Below, one piece after another: positions 1 to 7,992 of a stretch of DNA of 64,000 nt. Made by a program: the position numbers and the translations under genes. The stretch is taken from contig NZ_FOXS01000001.1 in the NCBI RefSeq assembly GCF_900115775.1, positions 1,302,001 through 1,366,000 on the forward strand, given 5' to 3'. The notes below the pieces were generated by a model. That model made no database searches. It was not told the origin of the DNA and saw only the letters and a program-made list of their open reading frames with translations. The stretch comes from Hymenobacter arizonensis (GTDB taxonomy: Bacteria; Bacteroidota; Bacteroidia; Cytophagales; Hymenobacteraceae). Positions within the stretch are counted from its first letter, which is position 1. Every line of letters starts with the position of its first letter.

Positions 1-24
1 TTACTTGTTCGATACATTATATGA

Positions 25-54
25 AAAAAGGCCACTCATGCGAGTGGCCTTTTT
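25..54 (-). terminator. Rho-independent terminator downstream of crtW
   Basis: A 12-bp GC-containing stem (AAAAAGGCCACT pairing with AGTGGCCTTTTT) with a short loop lies about 75 bases past the crtW stop. A-rich and T-rich flanks on both sides mean it could stop transcription from either direction. Confidence 0.75.
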
Positions 55-82
55 GCTTTTAACGCTTGATATAATCGTTCAC

Positions 83-123
83 AAAATCCGTGCAATCCGA
101 AAAATCCGGAGGAATCCGTGGTT
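83..123. repeat. Short GGATT-type tandem/dispersed repeat
   Basis: Four spaced copies of AATCCG occur in about 40 bases, ending in CCGTGG, next to the crtW stop. A related copy in the reverse sense (ACCACAGATT...CGGATT...CGGATT) lies at 61463-61509, so this is a dispersed intergenic repeat rather than part of a gene. Confidence 0.5.
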
Positions 124-127
124 CAGA

Positions 128-871
128 CTACTTGGCCTGCCACAGGCGCCACCACGGCAAATAGGGCTGGTCGTGGTGCTCGTAATGGTAGCCGAAAAAG
201 TAGCAGCTCACAAAGGCCCATACGTGGTGCCGAAACTGGCTGCGCGACTTGTGCTTGTTCTCCGGCTCGTGCTCGCCGCGGTGCGGCAGGTAGGTGCCGA
301 AGAAGAACAGCTGCAGCGTGGCCAGCAGGGCCGGCACCATCCAGAAAGCAATGACATTGGCCTGCGGAAACCAGAGCTTCAGCACGTTGTACGTAGCAGC
401 CATGAGGGCTATTTGCCACCAGGTCACATAGTTCCAGGCAAACCGCAGGAACCAGGGCAAGAAGCCGGGGTGCTTGCCATCGTGGTAGTCGGGGTCGTCG
501 TCGGTGCCCACGTGGCGGTGATGCGCGTGGTGCTTGGGCAGTTGGCCGGGAAACCAGTTGTAGGCAAATAGTCCGGCAGCGATGGTACCGATGGTGTTGT
601 TCAAGCGCTTGTTAGTGCTCACCAATCCGTGCATGGCGTCGTGGGCCGTGATGAAAAGCCCGGTGTAAAAATGCATCTGCACCAACACTAGCAGGTAGGG
701 CACCGGACTCCGCCAGTTGGGTTCATAAAACGCCAGCAGAAACGTGAGCAGGGCCGTCCAAGCCACGAAGACGGTTGCGGCCACGGCCACCCCTTTCATT
801 CCCAGCGGCGTGGGCGCCACACGGCGTGGCGCTGGTGCATTGGGCGATTGGTGGAAGGCGGTAGCAGGCAT
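128..871 (-). CDS. crtW: CrtW-type beta-carotene ketolase (membrane di-iron oxygenase)
   Basis: A 247-residue membrane protein of the fatty-acid desaturase/beta-carotene ketolase superfamily, which adds a 4-keto group to beta-ionone rings (canthaxanthin/astaxanthin-type pigments). The three histidine clusters expected for the di-iron centre are visible: HDAMH at 77-81, HHAHH at 114-118 and HYEHH at 229-233. The ending PWWRLW is typical of CrtW. Hydrophobic segments near residues 28-48 and 57-75 precede the first cluster. It lies 66 bp downstream of ispH and is the last gene of the minus-strand carotenoid block. A related ring or fatty-acid desaturase is possible, but CrtW fits the motif spacing and the context best. 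Confidence 0.88.
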   Translation of the reverse strand: MPATAFHQSPNAPAPRRVAPTPLGMKGVAVAATVFVAWTALLTFLLAFYEPNWRSPVPYLLVLVQMHFYTGLFITAHDAMHGLVSTNKRLNNTIGTIAAGLFAYNWFPGQLPKHHAHHRHVGTDDDPDYHDGKHPGFLPWFLRFAWNYVTWWQIALMAATYNVLKLWFPQANVIAFWMVPALLATLQLFFFGTYLPHRGEHEPENKHKSRSQFRHHVWAFVSCYFFGYHYEHHDQPYLPWWRLWQAK

Positions 872-937
872 GCAGTAGAACGAGGAAACGACTTATACGG
901 TGTTGTAAACCAAAAAAGGTATTGGGCGCAGCGCTGG

Positions 938-1780
938 CTACAGAGCCAAAAGCCGGTCGCGCACCTGCTCCATCAGCCACATGGGGGTGCTGGTGGCCCC
1001 GCAAATGCCCACCGACTGACCCGGCCCGAACCACTCGGGCTGGATTTCGGCCACGTTGGAGATGAAATGGGTTTGCGGGTTGGTTTCCAGGCATACCTGG
1101 TAGAGCACCTTGCCGTTGGAGCTTTTAGTGCCCGACACAAACACAATCTGGTCGAATTGCGCAGCAAAACGGCGCAGGTCCTTGTCGCGGTTGCTCACCT
1201 GCCGGCAAATGGTGTCGTTGGCGTTCACCTGGTAGCCGCGCCCTTCCAGCTGGTTCTTGATGTTGTAAAAGCTATTGGTGCTTTTAGTGGTTTGGCTGTA
1301 GAGGGTAATGTTTTCGGGCAGCTCGTGGCCCAATAGCTCATCGAGGTTTTCGAACACGACGGCGTTGCCGCTGGTTTGGCCCAGCAAGCCCAGCACTTCG
1401 GCGTGGCCGTGTTTGCCGTAAATGAAAATCTTTTCCTTCTTGTCGTAGCTGGACTTGATGCGGTTTTGGAGCTTGAGCACCACCGGGCAGCTGGCATCAA
1501 TCAGGGTCAGGTTGTTCTCCATGGCCATTTGATAGGTAGCCGGGGGCTCGCCGTGGGCCCGAATGAGCACGGCTTCATTACGCAACTCGGCTAGCCGTTC
1601 GTGGCAGATAATGCGCAGGCCGCGGGCTTCCAGGCGCTGCACTTCTTCATCGTTGTGCACGATATCTCCTAAGCAGTACAGGTAGCCCTGCTCATCAAGC
1701 AAGTCTTCAGCCATTTGAATGGCGTATATCACGCCAAAGCAAAAGCCGGAGTTGGGGTCGATTCGGACGCTGAGCGACAT
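938..1780 (-). CDS. ispH: 4-hydroxy-3-methylbut-2-enyl diphosphate reductase (IspH/LytB)
   Basis: Last enzyme of the MEP pathway; it reduces HMBPP to IPP and DMAPP with a [4Fe-4S] cluster. With the start at 1780 (MSLSVRIDPN) the protein is 280 residues, the usual length, and the three cluster cysteines are C14 (SGFCFGV), C98 (DASCPVV) and C192 (DTICRQVSNR). An ATG three codons upstream (1789) is also possible; the longer frame up to 1843 adds residues unlike the family. It sits directly upstream of crtW, so precursor supply and pigment finishing are probably co-expressed. Confidence 0.93.
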   Translation of the reverse strand: MSLSVRIDPNSGFCFGVIYAIQMAEDLLDEQGYLYCLGDIVHNDEEVQRLEARGLRIICHERLAELRNEAVLIRAHGEPPATYQMAMENNLTLIDASCPVVLKLQNRIKSSYDKKEKIFIYGKHGHAEVLGLLGQTSGNAVVFENLDELLGHELPENITLYSQTTKSTNSFYNIKNQLEGRGYQVNANDTICRQVSNRDKDLRRFAAQFDQIVFVSGTKSSNGKVLYQVCLETNPQTHFISNVAEIQPEWFGPGQSVGICGATSTPMWLMEQVRDRLLAL

Positions 1781-1789
1781 TTTCGGCAT

Positions 1790-2163
1790 AGGCCAAGGTA
1801 ACCAGTAACCTACCCGCAAGGTTGTAAAATTTGGGCCTGGCACCCGAAAATACGCAAATTGAGCTCAATTCAGTTTGTCGAATACTTTTTTTCCCACATA
1901 GTTTTTGGTTATTCCTGCTTACAAATAGCTATTGAAGCTAGCGTTTCGGTAGCAGGAATATTGCCGATTTAAACCGACTCAACAACTGACGCTTCATTGA
2001 GGCGTGCGGACCGGGCATAGAAGAGCCGCACTCATAAACAAAAGTCTGAGTCGTGAAAGCCGGTAGTTGCGGCTTTGCTATAAGTCAACTTAAAGCTCAA
2101 GCTCAGCTTCCAATTGCAGCCAAGCCTTACTCATCTTGTGCTAGGCAAAGAAGCGCAGACAGC
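1790..2163. other. Intergenic region upstream of ispH with a nested hairpin
   Basis: No convincing gene. The region is comparatively AT-rich. A nested inverted repeat is visible: ATTCCTGCT at 1911-1919 pairs with AGCAGGAAT at 1951-1959, with TAGCT (1926-1930) and AGCTA (1936-1940) inside. It could be a leader structure for ispH or simply the end of a transcript. Short open frames here lack ribosome-binding sites and protein-like composition. Confidence 0.4.
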
Positions 2164-2814
2164 CTACTCGGCCACTTTCTTCAAGCGCTGGGCCTCCTCG
2201 TCGCTCACGTGGCCACGCTCAACCAAAAAGTGACGCACGGTGCGAAAAGCTTCGGGGTCGAGGCCCGACTTGGGGTGTTTGAGTGCGGCATTGAGCAGCA
2301 TTTCCTTGTCTTCGTCCACGTGCTTACTTAGGCCGAGGAAGGCGGGCAGGTTGCTTTCCACGGAAAAACGCAGAAAACGAATTTCCGGATTTTGCGGGTC
2401 GAGGCTTACCGCTTGCTCAAAGGTGCGCGCCGCGTCTTGCACGTAGCTCATCTTGTTGAACATGGATGCATCGCGGGCCCGAATGGCTTCCGCCGCGCCT
2501 TTGTAGCCCAGCACCAATGCGTCGCGGTCTTTGTAATCGGCCAGGAGCTTGTAAAATTTTTCGCCGGCGGCTTTGTCGGCGGCGGCTTGCTCGTAGTGGC
2601 GGCGCAGGTTGGAGGGGTCGTAGGGAGAAGGCACGTTGGTATTGGCGGAGGTGAAAGAAGAAACAAGAAAAGGCTGAGGGCCGGGTGCAGCAGCCGCAAC
2701 CTCGGCAGCTGTTGCGAGGCGGGCTGCGTTTTCGGCCATGCGTAGGTCAGCCCCCGACGCCCCGGAGCCAACACTTACAATACCAGACAGAAACAGCACA
2801 CTGAGAATCTTCAT
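2164..2814 (-). CDS. Exported hypothetical protein with TPR-like helical region
   Basis: A 216-residue protein starting at MKILSVLFLSG, chosen because a clear signal peptide (about residues 1-21) begins there; the frame upstream (to 2835) is unlikely. The mature part is alpha-helical, and residues about 125-160 (ARTFEQAVSLDPQNPEIRFL) resemble a tetratricopeptide repeat. No catalytic motif is seen. It lies between crtB and ispH on the same strand, so it travels with the pigment genes, but no pigment role can be read from the sequence. Confidence 0.72.
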   Translation of the reverse strand: MKILSVLFLSGIVSVGSGASGADLRMAENAARLATAAEVAAAAPGPQPFLVSSFTSANTNVPSPYDPSNLRRHYEQAAADKAAGEKFYKLLADYKDRDALVLGYKGAAEAIRARDASMFNKMSYVQDAARTFEQAVSLDPQNPEIRFLRFSVESNLPAFLGLSKHVDEDKEMLLNAALKHPKSGLDPEAFRTVRHFLVERGHVSDEEAQRLKKVAE

Positions 2815-2883
2815 ATTGGCAAAATTACGGAGCACGAAAACATTTTGTTTTCCACTTTACAAAAGCCGTGCTCAAAAAATGCC

Positions 2884-3726
2884 TCAGATGCGCGATAGTC
2901 GATACCGGAAATACGAGCCCAGCAACAGGAGCAGTTTGGTGTTGTCGGGCACCCGCACCCGCTCGCCCAAAATCCGGGCCGCGGGCAACTTCTTTATCTT
3001 ATAAAACAGCTTGAGGTAATAGACATACGCCAGGTAAACGCCCAGCTTGGCGCAACGCGGCAGCTGCACAATGCCCTCGTAGGCCGCCTCAAAATCGGCT
3101 TTGATATCGGCTTCAATTTCGCTCTTGGTGGCGTCGTTGAAATGCTGGTACACCACCCCCGGAAAATAAACGCGGCCGCGCTCCTCGTAGTCGGAGCGGA
3201 TGTCGCGCAAGAAGTTCACCTTTTGAAAGGCCGAGCCCAGCCGCCGGGCCGGCTCGCGCAGCCGCTCAAACATGGCATCGTCGCCGTCGCAGAAGATGCG
3301 CAGGCACATCAGCCCCACTACCTCGGCCGAGCCGTAGATGTACTCATTATACAGGCCGGAATGGTAGTTCTGGTCTTCCAAATCGAGGGCCATGCTGTGC
3401 AGAAAGGCTTCAATAAACTCGTGGTCGATGCCGTACTGCCGCACCACATGCTGAAACGAATGCAGTACCGGGTTGAAGCTGAGGCCGGTTTCGAGCGCCT
3501 CGTAGGTTTGGCGGCGGAAGTCGGCCAGCAGCGCGGCCTTGTCATGATTATGGAACGTGTCTACTATTTCATCGGCCCAGCGCACGAAACCATACACGGC
3601 ATACACTGGCAGGTGCAGCTTGGGGTCGAGCGTGCGAATGCCCAGCGTAAACGAGGTGCTGTAGCGCCCCGTGATGAGCTTGCTGCACGCCAGGCTGGTG
3701 TCGGTGAATAGTTTAACGTGGTCCAT
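2884..3726 (-). CDS. crtB: Phytoene/squalene synthase family protein, CrtB
   Basis: A 280-residue trans-isoprenyl diphosphate synthase that condenses two GGPP molecules into phytoene. Both aspartate-rich metal-binding motifs are present: D52-EIV-D56 in RWADEIVDTF and D175-IRS-D179 in NFLRDIRSDY, the latter followed by the family sequence GRVYFP. Length and motif spacing match CrtB of Bacteroidota. It is separated from crtI by 112 bp that contain a long palindrome. Squalene synthase activity cannot be excluded by sequence alone, but adjacency to crtI supports phytoene synthase. Confidence 0.93.
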   Translation of the reverse strand: MDHVKLFTDTSLACSKLITGRYSTSFTLGIRTLDPKLHLPVYAVYGFVRWADEIVDTFHNHDKAALLADFRRQTYEALETGLSFNPVLHSFQHVVRQYGIDHEFIEAFLHSMALDLEDQNYHSGLYNEYIYGSAEVVGLMCLRIFCDGDDAMFERLREPARRLGSAFQKVNFLRDIRSDYEERGRVYFPGVVYQHFNDATKSEIEADIKADFEAAYEGIVQLPRCAKLGVYLAYVYYLKLFYKIKKLPAARILGERVRVPDNTKLLLLLGSYFRYRLSRI

Positions 3727-3739
3727 GTGCTATATACAG

Positions 3740-3827
3740 AACGTCATGCAAAGCGTAGCGAAGCATCTCGCTCGCTTCGTTGAGTTAGTAATCCGAGCGA
3801 GATGCTTGGCTGCGCTCTGCATGACGT
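3740..3827. repeat. Dispersed long palindrome, family A, copy 1
   Basis: Imperfect inverted repeat with outer arms AACGTCATGC/GCATGACGTT and inner arms GAAGCATCTCGCTCG/CGAGCGAGATGCTT. It fills the crtI-crtB gap and belongs to the same family as the copies at 13120, 15243, 29759, 39870, 43870, 48252 and 59589. Confidence 0.85.
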
Positions 3828-3838
3828 TCAGGTGGTTA

Positions 3839-5326
3839 TCAGTTTTTAATTTCTTTCATGACTTCGCCCGCCACAACCTGGCCGGAAATAAGCGAAGGCG
3901 GCACGCCCGGTCCCGGCACGGTAAGCTGACCCGTGAAATACAAATTACTTACTTTTTTGCTCTTGAGCGTGGGCTTCAAAATCGCCGTTTGCTTGAGCGT
4001 GTTAGCTAAACCGTAGGCATTGCCTTTGTAGCTGTGGTAGTCAGCTACAAAGTCGCGGTGGGCGTAGCTGCGCTTAAACACCACCGCATCGCGAATGCTG
4101 TGGCCGCAGTGCTGTTCGAGGCGGTCCATCAGCAGGTCGTAGTAGCGCTCGCGGGTGGCTTCGTCGTCGGTCAGGTCGGGGGCCACGGGAATGAGCAGGA
4201 ATATGTTTTCCTGGCCTTCGGGCGCTACCGTGGGGTCGGTTTTGCTGGGCACCGAGGCGTAGTACAGGGGCTTGCTTGGCCACTGCGGGTGCTCGTAAAT
4301 CTCGCGGGCGTGCTGGGTGAGGTCTTCGTCGAAGAACAGGTTGTGGTGGCGTAGCTTGTCGAGCTTCTTGTTCACGCCGAGGTAGAACAGCAGCGACGAC
4401 GGCGCCATGGTGCGCGAATCCCAGTACTTCTCATCGTAGTGGCGGTGCTCGGGTTTCAGCACTTCCTGCTCGATGTGGTGGTAGTCGGCGCCTGCTATCA
4501 CAGCATCGGAGGCAACGAAGCCATTGGCTGTGCGCACACCGGTGCTGCGGCCGTTTTCAACCACAATTTCCTGCACTTCCTCGTTGTAGCGAATTTGCAC
4601 GCCGTTTTCTTCGGCTAGGCGCACCATGCCTTCCACTATTTTGTGCATCCCTCCTTTTGGATACCAGGTGCCCAGCGCCAAGTCGGCGTAGTTCATTAGT
4701 GAATACAGCGCGGGGGTATTTTCGGACGTAGCGCCAAGGAACAGGATGGGAAACTCGACCAATTCCAAGAGCCGGGGGTCTTTGAAGAAACGGCGCACGT
4801 GCTTGTGCATGCTCTGCAGCACGTCCATCCGCACCATGTCGACAAGCAGCTTGGGGTCGGCGAATTCAAATACCGAGCGGCTGGGCGCATACACTAGGCG
4901 GTTGATGCCCACCTCGTACTTATAAGCAGCCTGCTTGAGGAATTCGTCGAGGCGAGCGGCGCTGCCTGGCTCGTAGCGCTCGAATAGGGCCCGCAACTCA
5001 CTCATCTTGGCCGGGATGTCCACGGCCTCGGGGCCCTTGAAAATCACCTGGTACGAAGGGTCAAGCCGCTCCAGTTCGTAGTAGTCAGCTACCTTCTTAC
5101 CGAACCGGGCAAAGTATTTTTCAAACACATCAGGCATCCAGTACCAACTCGGGCCCATGTCGAAGGTGAAGCCCTGGGCGTGGAACACCCGGGCCCGGCC
5201 ACCGGGACCTTCGTTTTTTTCGAGTAGAGTAACGCGCCAGCCGGCCTGCGCCAAAGTGGTAGCAGCTGCCAAGCCAGCAAAACCGGCTCCGATGACGATG
5301 GCTTGTTTCGATTTATTGTTTTGCAA
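3839..5326 (-). CDS. crtI: Phytoene desaturase, CrtI-type FAD oxidoreductase
   Basis: A 495-residue flavoprotein that introduces double bonds into phytoene to give lycopene-type products. The N-terminal dinucleotide-binding fold has GAGFAGLAAA starting at residue 13, followed by an acidic residue after the second strand (LLEKNEGPGGRA). The C-terminus carries the CrtI signature YFTGQLTVPGPGVPPS with a final helix. It is in line with crtB downstream and the ECF sigma gene upstream, all on the minus strand. Confidence 0.95.
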   Translation of the reverse strand: MQNNKSKQAIVIGAGFAGLAAATTLAQAGWRVTLLEKNEGPGGRARVFHAQGFTFDMGPSWYWMPDVFEKYFARFGKKVADYYELERLDPSYQVIFKGPEAVDIPAKMSELRALFERYEPGSAARLDEFLKQAAYKYEVGINRLVYAPSRSVFEFADPKLLVDMVRMDVLQSMHKHVRRFFKDPRLLELVEFPILFLGATSENTPALYSLMNYADLALGTWYPKGGMHKIVEGMVRLAEENGVQIRYNEEVQEIVVENGRSTGVRTANGFVASDAVIAGADYHHIEQEVLKPEHRHYDEKYWDSRTMAPSSLLFYLGVNKKLDKLRHHNLFFDEDLTQHAREIYEHPQWPSKPLYYASVPSKTDPTVAPEGQENIFLLIPVAPDLTDDEATRERYYDLLMDRLEQHCGHSIRDAVVFKRSYAHRDFVADYHSYKGNAYGLANTLKQTAILKPTLKSKKVSNLYFTGQLTVPGPGVPPSLISGQVVAGEVMKEIKN

Positions 5327-5538
5327 GGTGGATTGCTGGGTAGTCGGTAAAATAGAGTTTAAAAAGCGGGTTGAGCTGAACAGGGGCCCCGCATCCGAGC
5401 ACCTTTAACAAGAAAGTCAGCCAACTGATTGAAATTCCTGCGTGGCAAAGATGCTTGGCAGCGTCGGGCTTCGGTTAGCAGCGCGCACGCTGTGTGTTGC
5501 GCAAAGGTGGACGCAGCCAACCCGACAACTCACAAAGA

Positions 5539-5585
5539 GGCCGCCGGCCCCGCGCCACAAAGTTGCAGCAGCAAGGCCGGCGGCC
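5539..5585 (-). terminator. Possible GC-rich hairpin after the sigma gene
   Basis: A perfect 11-bp inverted repeat (GGCCGCCGGCC at 5539-5549, GGCCGGCGGCC at 5575-5585) lies 21 bases past the ECF sigma stop. The run following it on the minus strand (CTCTTTGTG) is only weakly T-rich, so termination is uncertain. Confidence 0.35.
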
Positions 5586-5606
5586 AAGGTATTATAGGCA
5601 AATTCG

Positions 5607-6158
5607 CTAGTCCTCAATCGTTTCGCTTACATCACCGGCCGATGCGCCTACCGGGGCATACACCTGCAGGGCCGACTTGAGCTCCTTGCGGGCAATGTGA
5701 ATGCGGTTTTTTACGGTACCGATGGGGATTTGCAGCTTTTCGGCAATCTCCATGTACTTGTAGCCGATGTAGTACATCATGAACGGCGTGCGGTAGTCGG
5801 TACCCAAGCCGGCAATGGCTTCGTTGATGTCGCGCACCACGAAGTCCGACGTGGCGCCGTTGTGCGTGATGTAATTCTGGTCGGTGTTGAAATACTGAAA
5901 ATACTCCGTCGAATCGATGTTGGAGCTGCGCTTGGTAATCTTATTGTAGTTGTTGATGAAGGTGTTGCGCATGATGGTATACAACCACGCCTTCAGGTTG
6001 GTACCAGCTTTAAACTTATCTTTATTAAGGAGGGCTTTCAGGAGGGTTTCCTGCACCAAATCCTTGGCGTCATCAGCGTCTCGCGTCAAATTCATGGCGG
6101 CGGGCCGGAGGGTGAGCGAAATTTTCTGCACTTGCGAGGTGAATTCTAGCGAAGTCAT
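5607..6158 (-). CDS. ECF-type RNA polymerase sigma factor
   Basis: A 183-residue sigma-70 family protein. Region 2 includes DADDAKDLVQETLLKAL and LKAWLYTIMRNTFINNY; region 4 includes YRTPFMMYYIGYKYMEIAEKL followed by IPIGTVKNRIHIARKEL, the -35 recognition helix. The start at 6158 (MTSLEFTSQ) is the usual N-terminus for this Bacteroidota ECF group; the longer frame to 6269 is not protein-like. It lies between the MerR-B12 regulator and crtI, so it probably drives pigment or stress genes. No anti-sigma gene is adjacent, which fits control by transcription from the neighbouring regulator. Confidence 0.92.
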   Translation of the reverse strand: MTSLEFTSQVQKISLTLRPAAMNLTRDADDAKDLVQETLLKALLNKDKFKAGTNLKAWLYTIMRNTFINNYNKITKRSSNIDSTEYFQYFNTDQNYITHNGATSDFVVRDINEAIAGLGTDYRTPFMMYYIGYKYMEIAEKLQIPIGTVKNRIHIARKELKSALQVYAPVGASAGDVSETIED

Positions 6159-6189
6159 GCTGTTTAGCTTTTCGTGGCCGATTGTTAAA

Positions 6190-6197
6190 CAAATATA
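6190..6197 (-). promoter_or_regulatory. Candidate -7 element for the ECF sigma gene
   Basis: On the minus strand the bases read TATATTTG, an exact match to the Bacteroidota -7 consensus TAnnTTTG, 31 bases upstream of the sigma start codon. No well-spaced -33 TTTG is visible (the nearest is 31 bases away), so the promoter may need an activator. Confidence 0.4.
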
Positions 6198-6392
6198 CGA
6201 GTTGATTCGGATTTCGGCCACCGCCAGCCAAAGATTTTTGGGTAGGAGGCAGTAAAAGCTGCTCGTCATCGCGTCAAAGTAGCAGGCGCGGCTATTCCAC
6301 TAGCCAACCAATCGGCCAAGGGCTGGATTACCTCGAAGAACGGCTACATTTACGGGCTCGAACGGCAATCGGATTGTTCCGAATGCCCTTGT

Positions 6393-7295
6393 TCAAGCTG
6401 CGAGCGGCGCCAGATTTTTTTCGGTTATCAACGCCAAAAAATCAGTCATCAGCGGGGGCGCCACAAAATTAGGGGGCAATACCAGCCCCTCCTGGCGGGC
6501 CAGGTTGCCGTAGAGCACCACCTGGCCGGCGGGGCACAGCTGCTGCAGCTGTTCGGCAAACTCCCCAATGCGCGAGCGGTCGGGCTGGGTGGTGAGGACC
6601 GTTACCAGCGCTTCAGGCCGATAAGTCTCGCAAACCGAGCCCAGTTCCTTGATGGGCATGTTCTGGCCCAAGTACAAAGTGTGCTGGCCGCGCGCCCGCA
6701 GGGCGTAGTTCATGAACAGCAGGGCCAACTCGTGCAGCTCATGCTCCGGCAAAAACAACAGCCAGCGGGGCGCCCCGGCCAGCTTGATGGGAGGCAGGGC
6801 ATCGGTGGCGGCGAGCAGTTTTTGGCGCAGCAGGTGCGAGAGCAGGTGTTCCTGCGCCAGGTTCATGGTGCCAGCCAGCCACATGAGGCCAATGCGCTGC
6901 AAAAGCGGATAAGCCACATGCAGCATCATTTTCTCGAAGCCGAGCTGTTGGGTAGAATCTTCGAGCAATTGGCTAAGGGCGGGCTCGTCCATGCCGAGCA
7001 TGGCAGCGAGCAGTGCGTTGACTTGGGCGGCGTGGTCGTGGGCATCGTCGCTGCAGGCAATCACGGCGCTGGCCAGCTCTTCATCGCTGAGGCGGGCAAC
7101 CTGCGAAATGCGCCGGCCCCGGTTGCACAGCGTGGCCACGTTGAGCAGGCGGCGCAGGTCATCGTCGCAATACAGCCGGATGTTGGTGGCGGTTCGTACG
7201 GGGCGCAGCAGGCTGTAGCGCTGTTCCCACATCCGAATTGTATGCGCTTTGATGCCCGAAAGCTGCTCTAAGTCGCTGATGGAGAAGTTGCCCAT
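6393..7295 (-). CDS. MerR-family regulator with B12-binding domains (CarH/LitR-like photoreceptor)
   Basis: 300 residues: an N-terminal MerR winged helix (about 3-70; KAHTIRMWEQRYSLL), a four-helix B12 cap (about 85-165) and a cobalamin-binding Rossmann domain (about 175-290). The cap has the W-x9-EH signature of light sensors exactly: W139 and E149-H150. The lower-ligand motif, normally ExHxxG, reads E186-L-H188-E-L-A191, keeping the cobalt-binding histidine but with Ala for Gly. CarH/LitR proteins repress carotenoid genes in the dark through adenosyl-B12; placement between crtZ and the ECF sigma gene supports that role. Ligand and light dependence are inferred. Confidence 0.88.
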   Translation of the reverse strand: MGNFSISDLEQLSGIKAHTIRMWEQRYSLLRPVRTATNIRLYCDDDLRRLLNVATLCNRGRRISQVARLSDEELASAVIACSDDAHDHAAQVNALLAAMLGMDEPALSQLLEDSTQQLGFEKMMLHVAYPLLQRIGLMWLAGTMNLAQEHLLSHLLRQKLLAATDALPPIKLAGAPRWLLFLPEHELHELALLFMNYALRARGQHTLYLGQNMPIKELGSVCETYRPEALVTVLTTQPDRSRIGEFAEQLQQLCPAGQVVLYGNLARQEGLVLPPNFVAPPLMTDFLALITEKNLAPLAA

Positions 7296-7364
7296 AATTT
7301 AACTAAAAACGATAAGTAAAAATGTATAAATGGAATTTTAAATAATTGTTTGAAATAATTATAA
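7296..7364 (-). promoter_or_regulatory. AT-rich control region between crtZ and the MerR-B12 gene
   Basis: About 70 bases of unusually AT-rich sequence in a GC-rich neighbourhood. On the minus strand TACATTTT (7319-7326) is a 7/8 match to TAnnTTTG placed 24 bases before the regulator start. It lies in TTATACAT, which resembles the TnTACA half-site known for CarH/LitR proteins. The octamer AAATAATT is repeated directly at 7340-7347 and 7353-7360. Autoregulation is plausible but unproven. Confidence 0.35.
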
Positions 7365-7865
7365 TTACCGACTTAAATCGGTACTTGTAATCTTATTTTT
7401 TCGGCTTTCGGCTTGCTTGCGCGCTAGCTCAAAGTATTTCGGCGACACCCACAGGAGGCCGAATTCGGCTGAGCCATCGCGGCCTGTGGTTTTGTGATGA
7501 GTCTTGTGGGCCATGTTGAGGGCCCGCAGGTAGGTATTCTGCGATTTTTTCCAGAACCGCAGCCGGCCGTGAATCAGCACGTCGTGCACAAAGAAATAAA
7601 CCGTGCCGTAGGCAGCGATGCCCACGCCCACCCAATACCACCAGTGCGCGCCATTCTCTCCGGTAATAAATAAAGCGGCCGAAATTCCTCCGTAAATCAG
7701 AAAAAACAGGTCGTTCCGTTCTACTGGGTGCGGATGACGCACGTGGTGCGAGCGATGCAAAAACCACAAAGGGCCGTGCTGCACAAATTTGTGCATGAAC
7801 CAAGCCCAAAATTCCATGAAGGCGAATGTGGCGACGGTGATACCAATTGCGGCCAGAATTGTCAT
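7365..7865 (-). CDS. crtZ: Beta-carotene hydroxylase, CrtZ
   Basis: A 166-residue membrane protein of the fatty-acid hydroxylase family that hydroxylates C-3 of beta-ionone rings. The histidine motifs of CrtZ are all present: H25-KFVQ-H30, HRSHH at 37-41, H94-DVLI-H99 and H120-KT-HH124. The start at 7865 (MTILAAIG) is chosen because the upstream extension runs into a palindromic repeat. It is the most upstream gene of the pigment block and is followed by the MerR-B12 regulator. Confidence 0.93.
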   Translation of the reverse strand: MTILAAIGITVATFAFMEFWAWFMHKFVQHGPLWFLHRSHHVRHPHPVERNDLFFLIYGGISAALFITGENGAHWWYWVGVGIAAYGTVYFFVHDVLIHGRLRFWKKSQNTYLRALNMAHKTHHKTTGRDGSAEFGLLWVSPKYFELARKQAESRKNKITSTDLSR

Positions 7866-7909
7866 GCTGAAGTAACCACGCCAGGGAAAGTGTTGTTCGA
7901 ATTGAAGGC

Positions 7910-7957
7910 GGAACGCCGTTCCGCTTCCCACAAATTTCGGGAGCGGAACGGCGTTCC
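7910..7957. repeat. Palindrome made of two palindromic units
   Basis: GGAACGCCGTTCCGCT (7910-7925) is inverted as AGCGGAACGGCGTTCC (7942-7957). Each arm contains GGAACG-C-CGTTCC, itself a palindrome. It lies just upstream of crtZ and past the enoyl-CoA hydratase stop. Confidence 0.7.
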
Positions 7958-7992
7958 TGGCTATTGGGGCTACTAATAAACAGCTTTTTGGA

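Noticed and set aside
6159..6392. Cobalamin riboswitch near the B12-type regulator
   Set aside because: No B12-box or extended leader structure is visible; the gap is only 234 bases and GC-rich.
128..7865. Lycopene cyclase gene in the carotenoid block
   Set aside because: Every gap was examined; no CrtY-like or heterodimeric cyclase frame is present, so it must lie elsewhere.
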